DNA of 64,000 bases. Origin: Megaleporinus macrocephalus. Lineage: Eukaryota > Chordata > Actinopteri > Characiformes > Anostomidae. Under the pieces are notes generated by a model that ran no database searches, was not told the origin of the DNA, and saw only the letters and a list, made by a program, of their open reading frames with translations. Both the position numbers and the translations under genes were made by a program. This document shows, in pieces, positions 40,801-46,760 of this stretch; the stretch's first letter is position 1; each line of letters opens with the position of its first letter. The DNA is taken from positions 30,504,582 to 30,568,581 of the forward strand of contig CM038704.1 of the NCBI GenBank assembly GCA_021613375.1, written 5' to 3'.

Positions 40801-42696
40801 ACTTTTAAAAAAACGTGACTGTAAGTGGTGCTGATAAGGCTGACCTCATCAGATTAGTTTATTTCTCAGGCAATTCTGCTTTTGTCCAAAGTGGTGTGAA
40901 AGTGGTTTCTTCAGACAAAACAGCCTCCAATCAGCCTCCATGACGACCACAGGCGAGACGCTGTCTTTTACAGACGGACTGTGAAACTCTTTAGGCTGCT
41001 GGTAATGGAAATATCAGCGTGCCATGCCAAGGTGTTTGTACGTGGCGAAAAACACAACACAGACACAATTAGGGGGCGTTTTTACGTTCCCAAACCTTAG
41101 TTAAACAGCACCAGTGTGATGTTTTCCAGCTGAGAGGTGAACCATTGAGGGGTTCTGGAAGGGGTGGGAGCAGAAAAGCGCCAGAGAAGCGGAAGGTAAC
41201 AGAGCGTAGCTGTGGCTAGCAGCTTTGCGTTAATCGCTGCAACTGCAACAGAACCATATGACTGCCAAACATCCGGTTACCGTCTGCAGACTCACAGCAA
41301 TCAGTACCAACCTGTGAGCCTGAGCCAGATGCAATTACACGCCCATCAGTCTGAAAGAGATGGTTACCTTGGCATGGTTTGTGTGTGCACACGCATGTGT
41401 ATCTCTGTGTGTTTTTCCTCCAGAGACACACCTGAATGCATCTTTTTTGTGAGTGGAAAGACTTCTGGCAGGTGTTGGGCAATGTTTGTTTGGGGAAGAG
41501 AAACTAGTGTAAAAGAGCCGAGTGTTTGAGCATGTTTGTTGTGCCGGTGTTGAATATTCATTACGGAGAAACTCTGGATCAGAGTAAATGTGGGAAAGAA
41601 CAGAAAAAGCTAGAGAGCTAGCTAGAGGGATAAATACCTAATCCTACCTTTACATACTAATCAGATGGCCCAATTTCATAATAACACATTAAGAAGCTGT
41701 TGTGAATATTGTGAGGAACCCCATTTTGGCCCCTAACATTAGTTAGACACATAGCCTGATCTATTTTGGTATCTTCCTCATATCATTCCCTCCCTTACAA
41801 TCCAAATACATACAATGCAAGCAACAGTCTGCAGCCTAATCGGTGAGCATATTAAAAAGATGTTGCATTTAGGAAAATAATGACTCTTTCTTTCCCAAAG
41901 ATTAACATGTTAGAACCTTTGCATAAAACTGCCATAGCTTTACACTGTCTAGCAATCTTAAATCTTGATTCAAGTAGTGGATCAGTGATGTTCATGTTGA
42001 CGTCTTGCTTAAAACTCAATATCTACATTTAGTCGATTATCTATTGTTAAAAAATGGTAGGAAAGGGAGATCATTTCACTAGCTGGACATTATAAGTTTG
42101 ATATATAAGGTCTTAAGGGATAAAGGGCAGTAACTTGGGTTTTAAAACAAAGTTGCCACTTATTATGACTTAAATAACAACTTAGACAGATGTTCATGTA
42201 TAACTTTCAGTGTTAGAAAATGTATTTACGATTTACATATCTAAGCTCCAACCACAAATGTATTCTTCTGTAGTTGCTGTTGCTAGATCAAACGTGTCTT
42301 ACAGGACCATAACACAAATGTATTTAATAGCGAGAAAACACTACATCTGGCCCATCCTGACAGTCTGAACTTTTAACACTTATACAAATAGAAATATAAT
42401 TTAAATAATAACACAGTGTAATCATACCGATTTAAATTAAATATGAAATGCATGCCTCAATCTCTCGTTAGGTGGAATAGGATTTTTCCACCAATTCCTT
42501 TGGCCCATGATGGTTGCTTAAGAATAGAAAGGAAAAGACACTAATCAATCGAACTCACATGGAAGATTCGCTTGACCCCAGGAACGAGTTTTTCTGTGTG
42601 AAGCCTCCACAGTACAGGCTGCGGCGAGTTGAGGAGGAACACCAGCGGCTTTTGGTGAAGAGACAGTGACTGGATCGGCCTCAGATGCAGCGAAAC
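428..42696 (-). CDS. tgfbr3: Betaglycan (TGF-beta receptor type III), partial gene, 10 internal coding exons
   Basis: Betaglycan is a single-pass membrane proteoglycan co-receptor. It presents TGF-beta, especially TGF-beta2, to the type II receptor, and it binds inhibin. Ten exons in transcription order are w1 42559-42696, w2 24643-24823, w3 18715-18877, w4 16743-16890, w5 12700-12889, w6 10752-11032, w7 9454-9609, w8 6695-6841, w9 5501-5689 and w10 428-724. Each internal boundary has AG/GT signals and phases match at all nine junctions. The join is 1890 nt, 630 codons, without a stop; human betaglycan is about 850 residues. Recognition rests on continuous similarity to vertebrate betaglycan, including the conserved ZP cysteines and two Ser-Gly glycosaminoglycan sites. 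The signal peptide end and the transmembrane/cytoplasmic end are not found in the window. The gene looks intact where it is visible. Confidence 0.97.
985..1043. repeat. CA-rich imperfect microsatellite
   Basis: Runs of ACACAC separated by A-rich interruptions and CATA steps, about 60 bp long. Confidence 0.9.
4166..4270 (-). mobile_element. Relic of the inverted-repeat (MITE-like) element also found at 55625-56142
   Basis: The sequence from CCATTATCTGATT through CCCAAGTGCATG to GGATTACTGACAAAATC and TTATTGGATTATTA is closely similar to the reverse complement of 55629-55735. It is therefore a partial copy, in opposite orientation, of the longer element near the right end. Only one end is retained and the opposite terminus is not recognisable here. 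Confidence 0.7.
5501..5689 (-). CDS. tgfbr3: tgfbr3 exon w9: ZP-C start
   Basis: This exon encodes 63 residues in phase 0 (tgcag|TTT and GAG|gtataa). It starts FNCTYRKGQD, has the variable insert AAGDSHRPGSGRLPKDPVDN, then VTFSMELYNTNLFRYP, and ends NKPIYVE. FNC, the NxTFxMELYNTxLF core and the YVEV-type strand are the ZP-C hallmarks of betaglycan. NCT and NVT are potential N-glycosylation sites. The intron just 5' of it (plus 5700-6090) is GA-rich on the plus strand, so pyrimidine-rich on the transcribed sense. Confidence 0.96.
5690..6694 (-). other. tgfbr3: tgfbr3 intron w8-w9
   Basis: A 1.0 kb intron. Most of 5700-6090 is purine-rich on the plus strand (many GAGA/AGAGAG blocks), hence pyrimidine-rich in the gene sense up to the w9 acceptor. 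The remainder shows nothing recognisable. Confidence 0.85.
5700..6090. repeat. GA-rich low-complexity tract
   Basis: A long stretch of imperfect GAGA, AGAGAC and GAAAGAG motifs. It starts about 10 nt from the 3' splice site of exon w9. Confidence 0.8.
6695..6841 (-). CDS. tgfbr3: tgfbr3 exon w8: glycosaminoglycan-attachment segment
   Basis: This exon encodes 49 residues in phase 0 (gacag|GTT and TTG|gtatga). It reads VVISHSEIRDGSGWPLDDED, then LESGDVHYPEDPDVPERTPV, then ETGHHSTIL. The acidic DGSGWP and LESGD motifs match the two Ser-Gly sites where mammalian betaglycan carries heparan and chondroitin sulfate chains, in the hinge between ZP-N and ZP-C. Both serines are kept, so the protein is expected to be a part-time proteoglycan. 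The segment after LESGD diverges freely. Confidence 0.95.
6842..9453 (-). other. tgfbr3: tgfbr3 intron w7-w8
   Basis: A 2.6 kb intron. It contains a repeat relic at 7508-7640 and, at about 8200-8600, a stretch with higher GC content and several developmental transcription-factor-like motifs, described in the findings. Confidence 0.85.
7508..7640 (-). mobile_element. Relic related to the short inverted-repeat element at 20826-21060
   Basis: The order of motifs GTAACTTTACAGGA, GGCCAAAAA, CTATTGGTCCATTCATCATC and TTTTACA matches the reverse complement of the interior of 20826-21060. The outer inverted repeats are not preserved here. Confidence 0.65.
9454..9609 (-). CDS. tgfbr3: tgfbr3 exon w7: ZP-N segment
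   Basis: This exon encodes 52 residues in phase 0 at both ends (cacag|GCC and TCA|gtaagt). It reads ANGINKANITLQDPQCKA, then STHYTLETPLTGCQTT, and ends PVVLYINS. The LxDPxCKA and LxGC motifs are the conserved ZP-N cysteine positions, followed by the VxYxNS strand. Two N-glycosylation sequons are visible (NIT and NST). The LQDPQCK context matches LLDPTCK of mammalian betaglycan. Confidence 0.96.
9610..10751 (-). other. tgfbr3: tgfbr3 intron w6-w7
   Basis: A 1.1 kb intron with canonical ends (CAG|gtaaaa and cacag|GCC). I see nothing recognisable in it. Confidence 0.85.
10752..11032 (-). CDS. tgfbr3: tgfbr3 exon w6: interdomain linker and start of ZP domain
   Basis: This exon is 281 nt. Two bases complete a GAT codon from w5, followed by 93 codons ending DKESLQ|gtaaaa. 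The first two thirds are a proline-rich linker with PPELSIL near the start, a LPFPFLPPPEHDLPFL stretch and PTYMEEPQGPEE. The last part, LSAGLSVRCEENRMVVSIDK, is the first strand of the ZP-N module with its first conserved cysteine. The linker joins the two ligand-binding units in betaglycan; its sequence is poorly conserved but its proline content and flanking anchors match. The plus strand of the exon also has open frames, which are shadows. Confidence 0.95.
11033..12699 (-). other. tgfbr3: tgfbr3 intron w5-w6
   Basis: A 1.7 kb phase-1 intron (GCTG|gtgaga and ttccag|AT). Apart from a probable mariner-type repeat fragment (12230-12440), nothing is recognisable. T-rich and GT-rich stretches around 11370-11520 are low complexity. 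Confidence 0.85.
12230..12440 (+). mobile_element. Probable mariner-type MITE fragment
   Basis: It begins with AGTACTGTGCAAAAGT, which resembles the terminal sequence of a mariner-like short element common in fish. It continues with GAAGTTGGTCTGGGCATTG and a downstream stretch reminiscent of that family. The far terminus is missing. The assignment is from recalled family resemblance. Confidence 0.4.
12700..12889 (-). CDS. tgfbr3: tgfbr3 exon w5: end of orphan domain
   Basis: This exon is 190 nt, 63 codons plus one base, entering in phase 0 (ctcag|ACA) and leaving in phase 1 (GCTG|gtgaga). It reads TSDSVSLSTSTERLMQVSKA, then VRQKLPAGSQALIQWAQDNG, then YSPVTSYTSTAVANVFNLRL. The WAxDNGYSPVTSYT motif, with ANxFxLRL after it, is nearly invariant in betaglycan and is the strongest identifier in the gene. 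The first third (Ser/Thr-rich) diverges from the mammalian sequence, as expected for a loop. This exon closes the orphan domain before the interdomain linker in w6. Confidence 0.97.
12890..16742 (-). other. tgfbr3: tgfbr3 intron w4-w5
   Basis: A 3.9 kb intron with canonical ends (GTG|gtacgc and ctcag|ACA). It holds one short repeat tail (14975-15008). The rest is unique-looking AT-rich DNA with no recognised gene. Confidence 0.85.
14975..15008 (+). repeat. Short interspersed-repeat fragment (AATCCTTTATTtGTCCCAC type)
   Basis: The ATAAGATAATCCTTTATTTG core followed by TCCCAC is a terminal motif found widely in fish interspersed repeats. Only this fragment is visible. Confidence 0.5.
16743..16890 (-). 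CDS. tgfbr3: tgfbr3 exon w4: orphan domain segment
   Basis: This exon is 148 nt. Its first base completes AGT (Ser) from w3, then it reads AFQVDVTVDLRPLEGEIPL, then VVLLLRCEKSVNWVIEAHS and ends GKLHIV. The LxCxKSVNWVI signature is highly characteristic of betaglycan. The donor is GTG|gtacgc at 16743/16742 and the acceptor is gagcag|T at 16890. Upstream of the acceptor the intron strand is almost entirely a CT/AT microsatellite (plus strand 16901-16962), which therefore supplies the polypyrimidine tract of this exon. Confidence 0.96.
16901..16962. repeat. Compound (AT)n-(GA)n microsatellite at a splice acceptor
   Basis: An (AT)n run is followed by (GA)n and GAAA-interrupted GA. It starts 10 nt from the last intronic base of the exon w4 acceptor, so on the gene strand it is CT repeats, then TA repeats, then TCTTTCTGAGCAG and the exon. 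Confidence 0.95.
18175..18200. repeat. (ATT)n trinucleotide microsatellite
   Basis: About eight uninterrupted ATT units. Confidence 0.95.
18715..18877 (-). CDS. tgfbr3: tgfbr3 exon w3: orphan domain segment
   Basis: This exon is 163 nt. It begins with two bases that complete a GAC codon from w2 and ends with two bases that complete an AGT codon in w4. It encodes DPVFSDTCKIDNKFLSLNYL, then ASYVEPQMSTGCVLSG, then QEVHVIELQAPNSS. Human betaglycan has the same FLSLNYLAEY core and a matching EVHIIEL. The two cysteines (DTCK and TGCV) probably form a conserved disulfide of the orphan domain; the pairing is inferred. The acceptor is tttttcag|AC and the donor is AGCAG|gtgagt. Confidence 0.96.
19970..20110 (+). 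repeat. tRNA-derived SINE (5' part)
   Basis: An A-box-like TGGCGCGACTCA (19989-20000) and a B-box-like GGTTTGAGGCC (20030-20040) are spaced as in tRNA-derived promoters. The following AAGGTCAAGGGAGCATAA is familiar from a fish SINE tail. The B box has decayed from the GGTTCGANNCC consensus, so the copy is old and probably inactive. Confidence 0.6.
20254..20329. repeat. 19-bp minisatellite, 4 units
   Basis: Four head-to-tail copies of GAAGTCACCARAGCYGCTA begin at 20254, 20273, 20292 and 20311. The last is the most divergent. Confidence 0.95.
20480..20742 (+). repeat. Fish LINE/SINE-type 3' tail
   Basis: It has GGATGGGTTCCTCCCTTGAG, then CTCTCAAGGTTTCTTAC and TTTCCTTGCCACTGTTGCC, and ends with GCCGCTTTGAGACAAC and AAAAAGCGCTATATAAATAA. 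This ordered set of motifs is the typical 3' end of an abundant teleost interspersed repeat that I associate with L2-type LINE tails. It may be the tail of the SINE starting at 19970. Confidence 0.65.
20826..21060. mobile_element. MITE-like element with about 40-bp terminal inverted repeats
   Basis: The left end (20826-20865), with CACTGTCCAATGAAAAACA, is mirrored at the right end (21019-21060), with TGTTTTTCATTGGACAGAG, giving imperfect inverted repeats. The interior (about 150 bp) has no coding potential. A related interior occurs at 7508-7640 and more weakly at 27290-27370. Confidence 0.75.
21920..22185. repeat. Duplicated segment U, copy 1
   Basis: It matches 22664-22965 through CCGTCCCATATCTCGTCTAT, GAGTTTTGGACTRGTGTRAA, CCCACGCTCAGGCCAAATTC and CATCAGAACATGACAGAAAA in the same order. 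The main length difference is the CT microsatellite in copy 2. The open frames in it are low-complexity and not supported as protein. Confidence 0.9.
22186..22660 (+). repeat. Duplicated segment R, copy 1 (interspersed repeat)
   Basis: It starts CAATTCCTCTGGCTGCAGAT and ends near CACATCAGTGTCAATGCAGT. The same order of motifs recurs at 23920-24430. The interior (AATAGTCCACCAATCAGTG, TTCAGCAGCACTGCTTTGTC) belongs to a palindromic repeat family common in characin and catfish genomes, as I recall it. Confidence 0.8.
22664..22965. repeat. Duplicated segment U, copy 2
   Basis: Second copy of segment U. It carries an expanded (CT)n run at about 22840-22890 and ends in GAAA repeats, after which the sequence departs from copy 1. 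Confidence 0.9.
22840..22890. repeat. (CT)n microsatellite
   Basis: An almost pure CT run within segment U copy 2. The matching place in copy 1 has only a few CTCG units, so the expansion came after the duplication. Confidence 0.95.
23920..24545 (+). repeat. Segment R, copy 2, longer version
   Basis: It starts with the same CAATTCCTCTGGCTGCAGAT and runs through the same landmarks as 22186-22660, but with about 60 extra bases near 23985-24080. It also extends past copy 1 into TACCTGCTCTGTGGTGGTCC and ACAGATGGACTACAG, which continue the known repeat family. It ends roughly 100 bp from the donor of exon w2. Confidence 0.8.
24643..24823 (-). CDS. tgfbr3: tgfbr3 exon w2: orphan domain segment
   Basis: This exon is 181 nt, 60 codons plus one base, entering in phase 0 and leaving in phase 1. 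It reads VSQGSDVQFEGNFSLSCEV, then LPHGNEHLLSWAQ, then AVTSFSELKMAHDVYIKVGE. The PHGNEHLLxWA and VTSFxELKxA signatures are typical of the betaglycan orphan domain. NFS is a potential N-glycosylation site. The acceptor is ttctag|GTG and the donor is GAAG|gtgtgt at 24643/24642. A (TG)-rich run and the end of an interspersed repeat block lie within about 50 nt of the donor, so repeat insertion has come very close to the exon without damaging it. Confidence 0.96.
24863..25190. mobile_element. Inverted-repeat (GGGCTGCA-type) non-autonomous DNA element
   Basis: The left end TTAGGGCTGCATGATG and the right end ATATAGTGTGCAGCCCTTA are inverted repeats, about 328 bp apart. Both ends are bordered by TTA, a possible target duplication. 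There is no coding capacity. The GGGCTGCA(C/T)(G/A)AT terminus is familiar from fish short DNA transposons. A lone copy of this terminus occurs at 46691-46760. Confidence 0.7.
25852..25876. repeat. (AT)n microsatellite
   Basis: An AT run of about 25 bp. Confidence 0.95.
26216..26240. repeat. Poly(A) run of 25
   Basis: Uninterrupted A25. No SINE or retrocopy body is recognisable immediately upstream. Confidence 0.95.
27000..27240 (-). repeat. Interspersed repeat, same palindromic family as segment R
   Basis: It contains GACCACAGGGCCGCTGCTGA and ATATTATTTGAGTGG, then AAAATATCCAGCC, in the order of the opposite arm of the palindromic family seen at 22186-22660 and 23920-24545. It is strongly diverged. 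Confidence 0.55.
27505..27765 (+). repeat. Interspersed repeat, copy A
   Basis: Shares GTGGTATATTTGTGAGGACC and GGAGGACATTTTGCTGGTCC, and especially TTTTGGATATTGGGGTTAAG and TAGCTACAGTAAT, with 50621-50860. This is a familiar fish repeat architecture. Confidence 0.65.
28375..28610. repeat. GA-rich purine tract
   Basis: AGAGAGA, GAGAAAGAGA and related motifs, low complexity. On the minus strand it gives spurious Leu/Ser/Phe open frames. Confidence 0.85.
28800..29510. repeat. Polypurine tract of about 700 bp built from AAGAATGAGAAGAGAAG-like units
   Basis: Almost all purine on the plus strand. The pyrimidines are mostly the T of a recurring AATGAG and occasional C. Variants of GAAAGAATGAGAAGAGAAG recur many times, so it is an irregular satellite-like array and not random GA. 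The Leu/Ser/Phe frames on the minus strand are artefacts. Confidence 0.93.
34177..34215 (+). pseudogene. Decayed Tc1/mariner transposase fragment
   Basis: The stretch reads AQSPDLNSTEKLEE, which matches the conserved QSPDLNPIExLW region of Tc1-like transposases that contains the third catalytic acidic residue. Flanking frames are broken and neither terminus was found. The DNA around it (34030-34330) is probably the rest of the remnant. Confidence 0.5.
42559..42696 (-). CDS. tgfbr3: tgfbr3 exon w1: orphan domain segment
   Basis: This exon encodes 46 residues in phase 0 at both ends. It starts VSLHLRPIQS, contains FLLNSPQP and LHTEKLVPGV, and ends KRIFH. These match the vertebrate betaglycan stretch about 80 residues from the N-terminus. 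The acceptor is ccag before GTT at 42696 and the donor is CAT|gtgagt at 42559/42558. It belongs to the membrane-distal orphan domain, one of the two TGF-beta binding regions. It is the most 5' coding exon I can identify, flanked by a 17.7 kb intron downstream and at least 21 kb of non-coding DNA upstream. The preceding exon, with the signal peptide and the first cysteines, was not found. Confidence 0.93.
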
Positions 42697-42839
42697 CTGG
42701 ACGGAGCAAAACCAGGAGAGGACAGGTTAAACCCAGCAGCCAGAGAGAAAACGAATAATTAAGACAGAGTAGAGATGTTTATTGGTGTTTCTTCACTTAA
42801 GTATAAGGTTTTTAAACAATTTAGTATTTTATGTATTTT

Positions 42840-42900
42840 TAATGTAAATATAAATATAATATAAATAAATATATTATTATTATAATAATAATAATAATAG
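42840..42900. repeat. AT-rich (TAA/ATT)n low-complexity tract
   Basis: ATAAATATAATATAAATAAA followed by ATTATTATTATAATAATAAT, about 60 bp. Confidence 0.9.
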
Positions 42901-43036
42901 TTTTTCACAATGTCTCAGTCTCCACTTTCTGTTCTTTCCTCCTTCACACTCCATCCTCTCCCCTTTGCCATATTCTGATCTTTTGTGTTTTGAAATGCTG
43001 TCAGAGCCTCTCGCTGTGTTAACTATCTCTACCGAC

Positions 43037-43270
<234 letters not shown>

Positions 43271-43349
43271 AATGTATTTTACATGTTATTGGACAAAATA
43301 GTAATACTTTACTTGAACACTAATGTAACCACACCGTAAACATATTACA

Positions 43350-43628
43350 GAAGGAGTCATATGCGGCCATGAGCTGGCAGGGTACACCATGGACAGGTCG
43401 CCAGTCCATCGCATGGCCAACACAATCACATCTACGGGCAACTTAGAGTGACCAATCAACCGAACATGCATGTCTTTAGACTGTGGGAGCAACAGACGTA
43501 CCCGGAGGAAACCCACTCAAGCACGGGGACCACATGCAAACTCCACAAAGAGCGGCCCAGACTGTGAATCGAACCCGGATCGTCTTGCTGTGAGGCGACA
43601 GTGCTACCCACTACACCACCGTGCCGCC
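43350..43628 (-). repeat. tRNA-derived SINE (Mermaid/V-SINE-like), about 280 bp
   Basis: On the minus strand it begins GGCGGCACGGTGGTGTAGTG, with the A box at 43607-43619, then GGGTTCGATTC as the B box (43566-43575). It continues with GGAGTTTGCATG, GTGGGTTTCCTCCGGGTAC, AAAGACATGCATGTTCGG and GATGGACTGGCGACCTGTCC. This motif order is that of an abundant fish SINE. Both internal promoter boxes are close to consensus, so the copy is younger than the one at 19970. Confidence 0.85.
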
Positions 43629-43900
43629 TATACTTATACTATATTATAATTTAAGTAATTAATAAAAAATTGTACTAAACAGGGAATATGTTATATCTAC
43701 CAATGTAGTGAGATTATAAGGTACAGAGCAACATAGAAATGAAGTAATAAAGAGAAAGGGAAGAGACACTGAGAGATAAAGAAGAGCAAGACAGACAGTG
43801 AGAAAGAAGAGAGAGAGAGTGTAGCACATTTTTGGCAGCTGGATTCATTTGGAGCCTTTGTGAGAGTTTTTATATATTTCTATTCAAGAGCACCTAATGA

Positions 43901-43928
43901 GTGTGTGTGTGTGTGTGTGTGTGTGTGT
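43901..43928. repeat. (GT)n microsatellite
   Basis: Pure GT run of 28 bp. Confidence 0.95.
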
Positions 43929-45826
43929 AGGAGGGCTGGAGCAAATCGGAGTGTTTAGCAATGAGCTCATAAAAGACTTGCAATAATCAGAAAGAGGAGA
44001 GAGAGAGATTTGGAAAGAGGAGAGTGGAAGAAATTACTGAGAGCTTATCATAACGAGGGTTTGGCACACATACATACGTTCAGGAGTCCCATAAGCATCA
44101 CGTTTTATTTTTATTTTTTTCATTCTGTGTCTTTTTTCCTCTGTCTTCACTTATTCATGTTTGTCAAGAGTGGAAAGTTTCCGTTAAGTGTCTGATCTCA
44201 CTAAAGCCCCTCAACGGAGAGATAAAATAAAAAAAAAACAAAAAAAAACTCAGATATGGATACGGAATAAAAGTATAATAAGAGATAATGAGGTAAAAGA
44301 AGAGATGAAGAAAGTGATAGAGACAGAGAGAAAGCGAGAGTGACACAGAGAGAGAAATATAGAATTTATTCAATTATCCACTAAGTATGTACACAATATA
44401 CACACTATATGTAACAAATATATTCACTATATGTAGATGTATGCATTACTATTTTTTATTTATTCATGAATTTTATAATTTTTAATAATTATTTTATTAT
44501 TGCTTTGGCATCAGATGTTATTTCCATTCCATACCAGTAAAGCTATTTGAATTTGAAATAGAGAGAGAGAGAAAGAGAAGAGAAAGCTGGGGATAGAGAG
44601 AAAGAGCACAAACTCCACTGATTGTAAAAAGTGAAATTTTAGAATCAGACAAAAAACACTCCAAGAAAAGTGAGTCATAACATCATAAACACAAAGAGGC
44701 ACAAACACAGTGGGGACGGCCGAGCGGCTGCTAGAAAGTGAGAAACAAATGATCTTGGCGAGCTCTCACACACACGTTTTACTGATGACTGCCAGTCACT
44801 GATGAGCACAAACAGGCCACTGAGGCCCAATGAACTCAATCCAGCAGCATAACGCACACTCCATAGACCTTAGAGGACCATGTTGTCATTTTGTAATCGG
44901 AGTTGTACCTAAATAAGGAGCTCTGAGGCTGTTTTCTCAACAAAGAAATGAATGGTGTTAAAAAAACATAAAAACAATATGTTTTGTCATTAAAGAGTCT
45001 GTTTTTACACATTATTATATCTGATATCTAATATAACAACACACTTTCTCAGAACAATAAAAATGGGTTGTTGTTTCTGTATATGAAATGTATGGAGTGG
45101 GGACTGAGTGGTACACTTTTAAAATTAAAATATGCATAAACAGTATAACATACTATTTTATTTTTTAAAAAGTGAGGAAAATTCTTTTTTTCATGATATT
45201 CGAACTTCAATCTCCAATCACTGTGACTCAATCATGATGATTAAATCATCACTCCATCATTACACAGCACATTTACACCAGCCCTTGTCAAATGTAGCTT
45301 CTGCTAATAGATACTGATTAGACCTCATTTTCCTTGTGCAATAATAAAAATCGGTTAGAGGCTCATACTGCACTCGTGAAGCTCTAGAAGGGAGACTCAT
45401 GGTAGGCGCACACTCTCCTGAAAAGAACTGTTAATGTGCTGGGAAGTAGGCTTAGTTGCTGTCGGAAATGTTCACCATCAGTGGTCATTGTGTGGCTGAA
45501 GCTGACCTGCCCACTCTGTGGCTGGGCTTTAATGTGCTTTACTTTTGGTGATTCTGATAACACAGTCTTGTGATATATTTATATTAATATAAATATAATC
45601 ACCTGAACCTGAAATCACCATTCTTATTATCATTTTAAACACCAAAAAAGCTATAATTATTACACTAAACTATAAAAGTGTATGGTGTGAGACATGTAGC
45701 AGTTTGGTATACGACCCAAATAGCTATGCATTAACATATAATCTCCAATTCTAGAATAAATCACATTGCAGATACTAAACAAGCTTTTACACATGCAAAT
45801 CCTTTTAAATATATATCAGAGCATCA

Positions 45827-45887
45827 GTGTGTGTGTGTGTGAGAGAGAGAGAGAGACCGAGAGAGAGAGAGAGACAGACAGAGAGAC

Positions 45888-45920
<33 letters not shown>

Positions 45921-45930
45921 GAGAGAAAGA
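45827..45930. repeat. Compound (GT)n-(GA)n microsatellite
   Basis: A GTGTGT run passes into GAGAGA with GACA and GACC interruptions. Confidence 0.95.
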
Positions 45931-46009
45931 CAAAGAGTAAAAGATTGGCAGGACAGATGGAGCAAGTGATTAGCAGTGTTTAGCAGTGGTCCAGACTGGT
46001 GAAATAGAG

Positions 46010-46370
46010 CTAGAGAGAGAGAAAGAGAGAGACAGAGACAGAGTGAGCAAGAGAGAGAAAGACAGAGAGTGAGTGGAGAAAGAAAGGAGAGGACAGATAG
46101 ACAGAGTCAATGAATGAATGAGACAGAAAGCGCAAAGAGAGAAGAGAGACAGAGAAGGACAAATACAGATAAAGAGTGAATAAAGAGTGATAAAAGAGAA
46201 AGTGAACAACAGGGAGGGAGAAAGATACACAGAGAGAGACAGGGTACACAGAGAGCGAAGCAGGGTGAGGAAAAGAGAGGAGGGGAAGGACCGGAAAGAG
46301 AGCAAGAGAGAGACAGCAGGAAAGAAACAAAAAGAGAGAAAGAAAGAGAGAGGGAGAGAGAGAGAGACAG
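46010..46370. repeat. GA-rich low-complexity tract
   Basis: Imperfect AGAGAGA, GACAGAGA and GAAAGAGA blocks over about 360 bp. Open frames on both strands are compositional artefacts. Confidence 0.85.
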
Positions 46371-46690
46371 ACAGCTTTAGGCTGGTATGTGCTGCAGGTT
46401 GGTGTGGGCAGGTGGGTGTTTGGGCTTTATGTGCCTGTCTGCGGTGTTAAACTGCGTCTGGACGGTGAGACTTGGGGGTCTGTCTGGACCTATCAAGTTA
46501 CACTGAAATATACAACAGCCAAACAGCTGCAGCCCACGCAGCACGTCCACCTGGCCAGCACCAAGCTGTCCATCACAGTAACGATCTGCCTAAATCACAA
46601 ACCAGTCACCAAGGAGAGTCTGATAAATACAAATAAACAAAACAAAAACAAACAAACTCAAATCCACTGCTGGAAGAGTCTCAGTCCATG

Positions 46691-46760
46691 ATAGGGCTGC
46701 ACAATACATTGTTTGGGAATCATTATTGCAATACTGGCCTTTGCAATCCAGATGAGTGTT
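46691..46760 (+). mobile_element. Lone terminus of a GGGCTGCA-type DNA element
   Basis: ATAGGGCTGCACAATACATT followed by GTTTGGGAATCATTATTGC resembles the left end of the 24863-25190 type of element. No matching right end was found nearby. Confidence 0.5.

Larger units (their letters stand above)
24824..42558 (-). other. tgfbr3: tgfbr3 intron w1-w2, 17.7 kb
   Basis: The longest complete intron in the window (CAT|gtgagt and ttctag|GTG). It holds a complete GGGCTGCA inverted-repeat element (24863-25190), AT and A microsatellites (25852-25876, 26216-26240), interspersed repeats (27000-27240, 27505-27765), purine-rich tracts (28375-28610, 28800-29510) and a decayed Tc1-type fragment (34177-34215). 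30000-34100 and 34300-42550 otherwise contain no recognisable gene or repeat. Many short open frames there have no family signature. Confidence 0.85.

Noticed and set aside
43286..43516. Minus-strand 76-residue frame
   Set aside because: It is a chance translation of the SINE at 43350-43628.
46380..46700. Open frame with TKLSITVTICLNHKPVTKES, considered as a missing N-terminal tgfbr3 exon or a separate gene
   Set aside because: It is on the plus strand with no betaglycan motif. The reverse strand also lacks the expected cysteine-rich N-terminus and splice sites.
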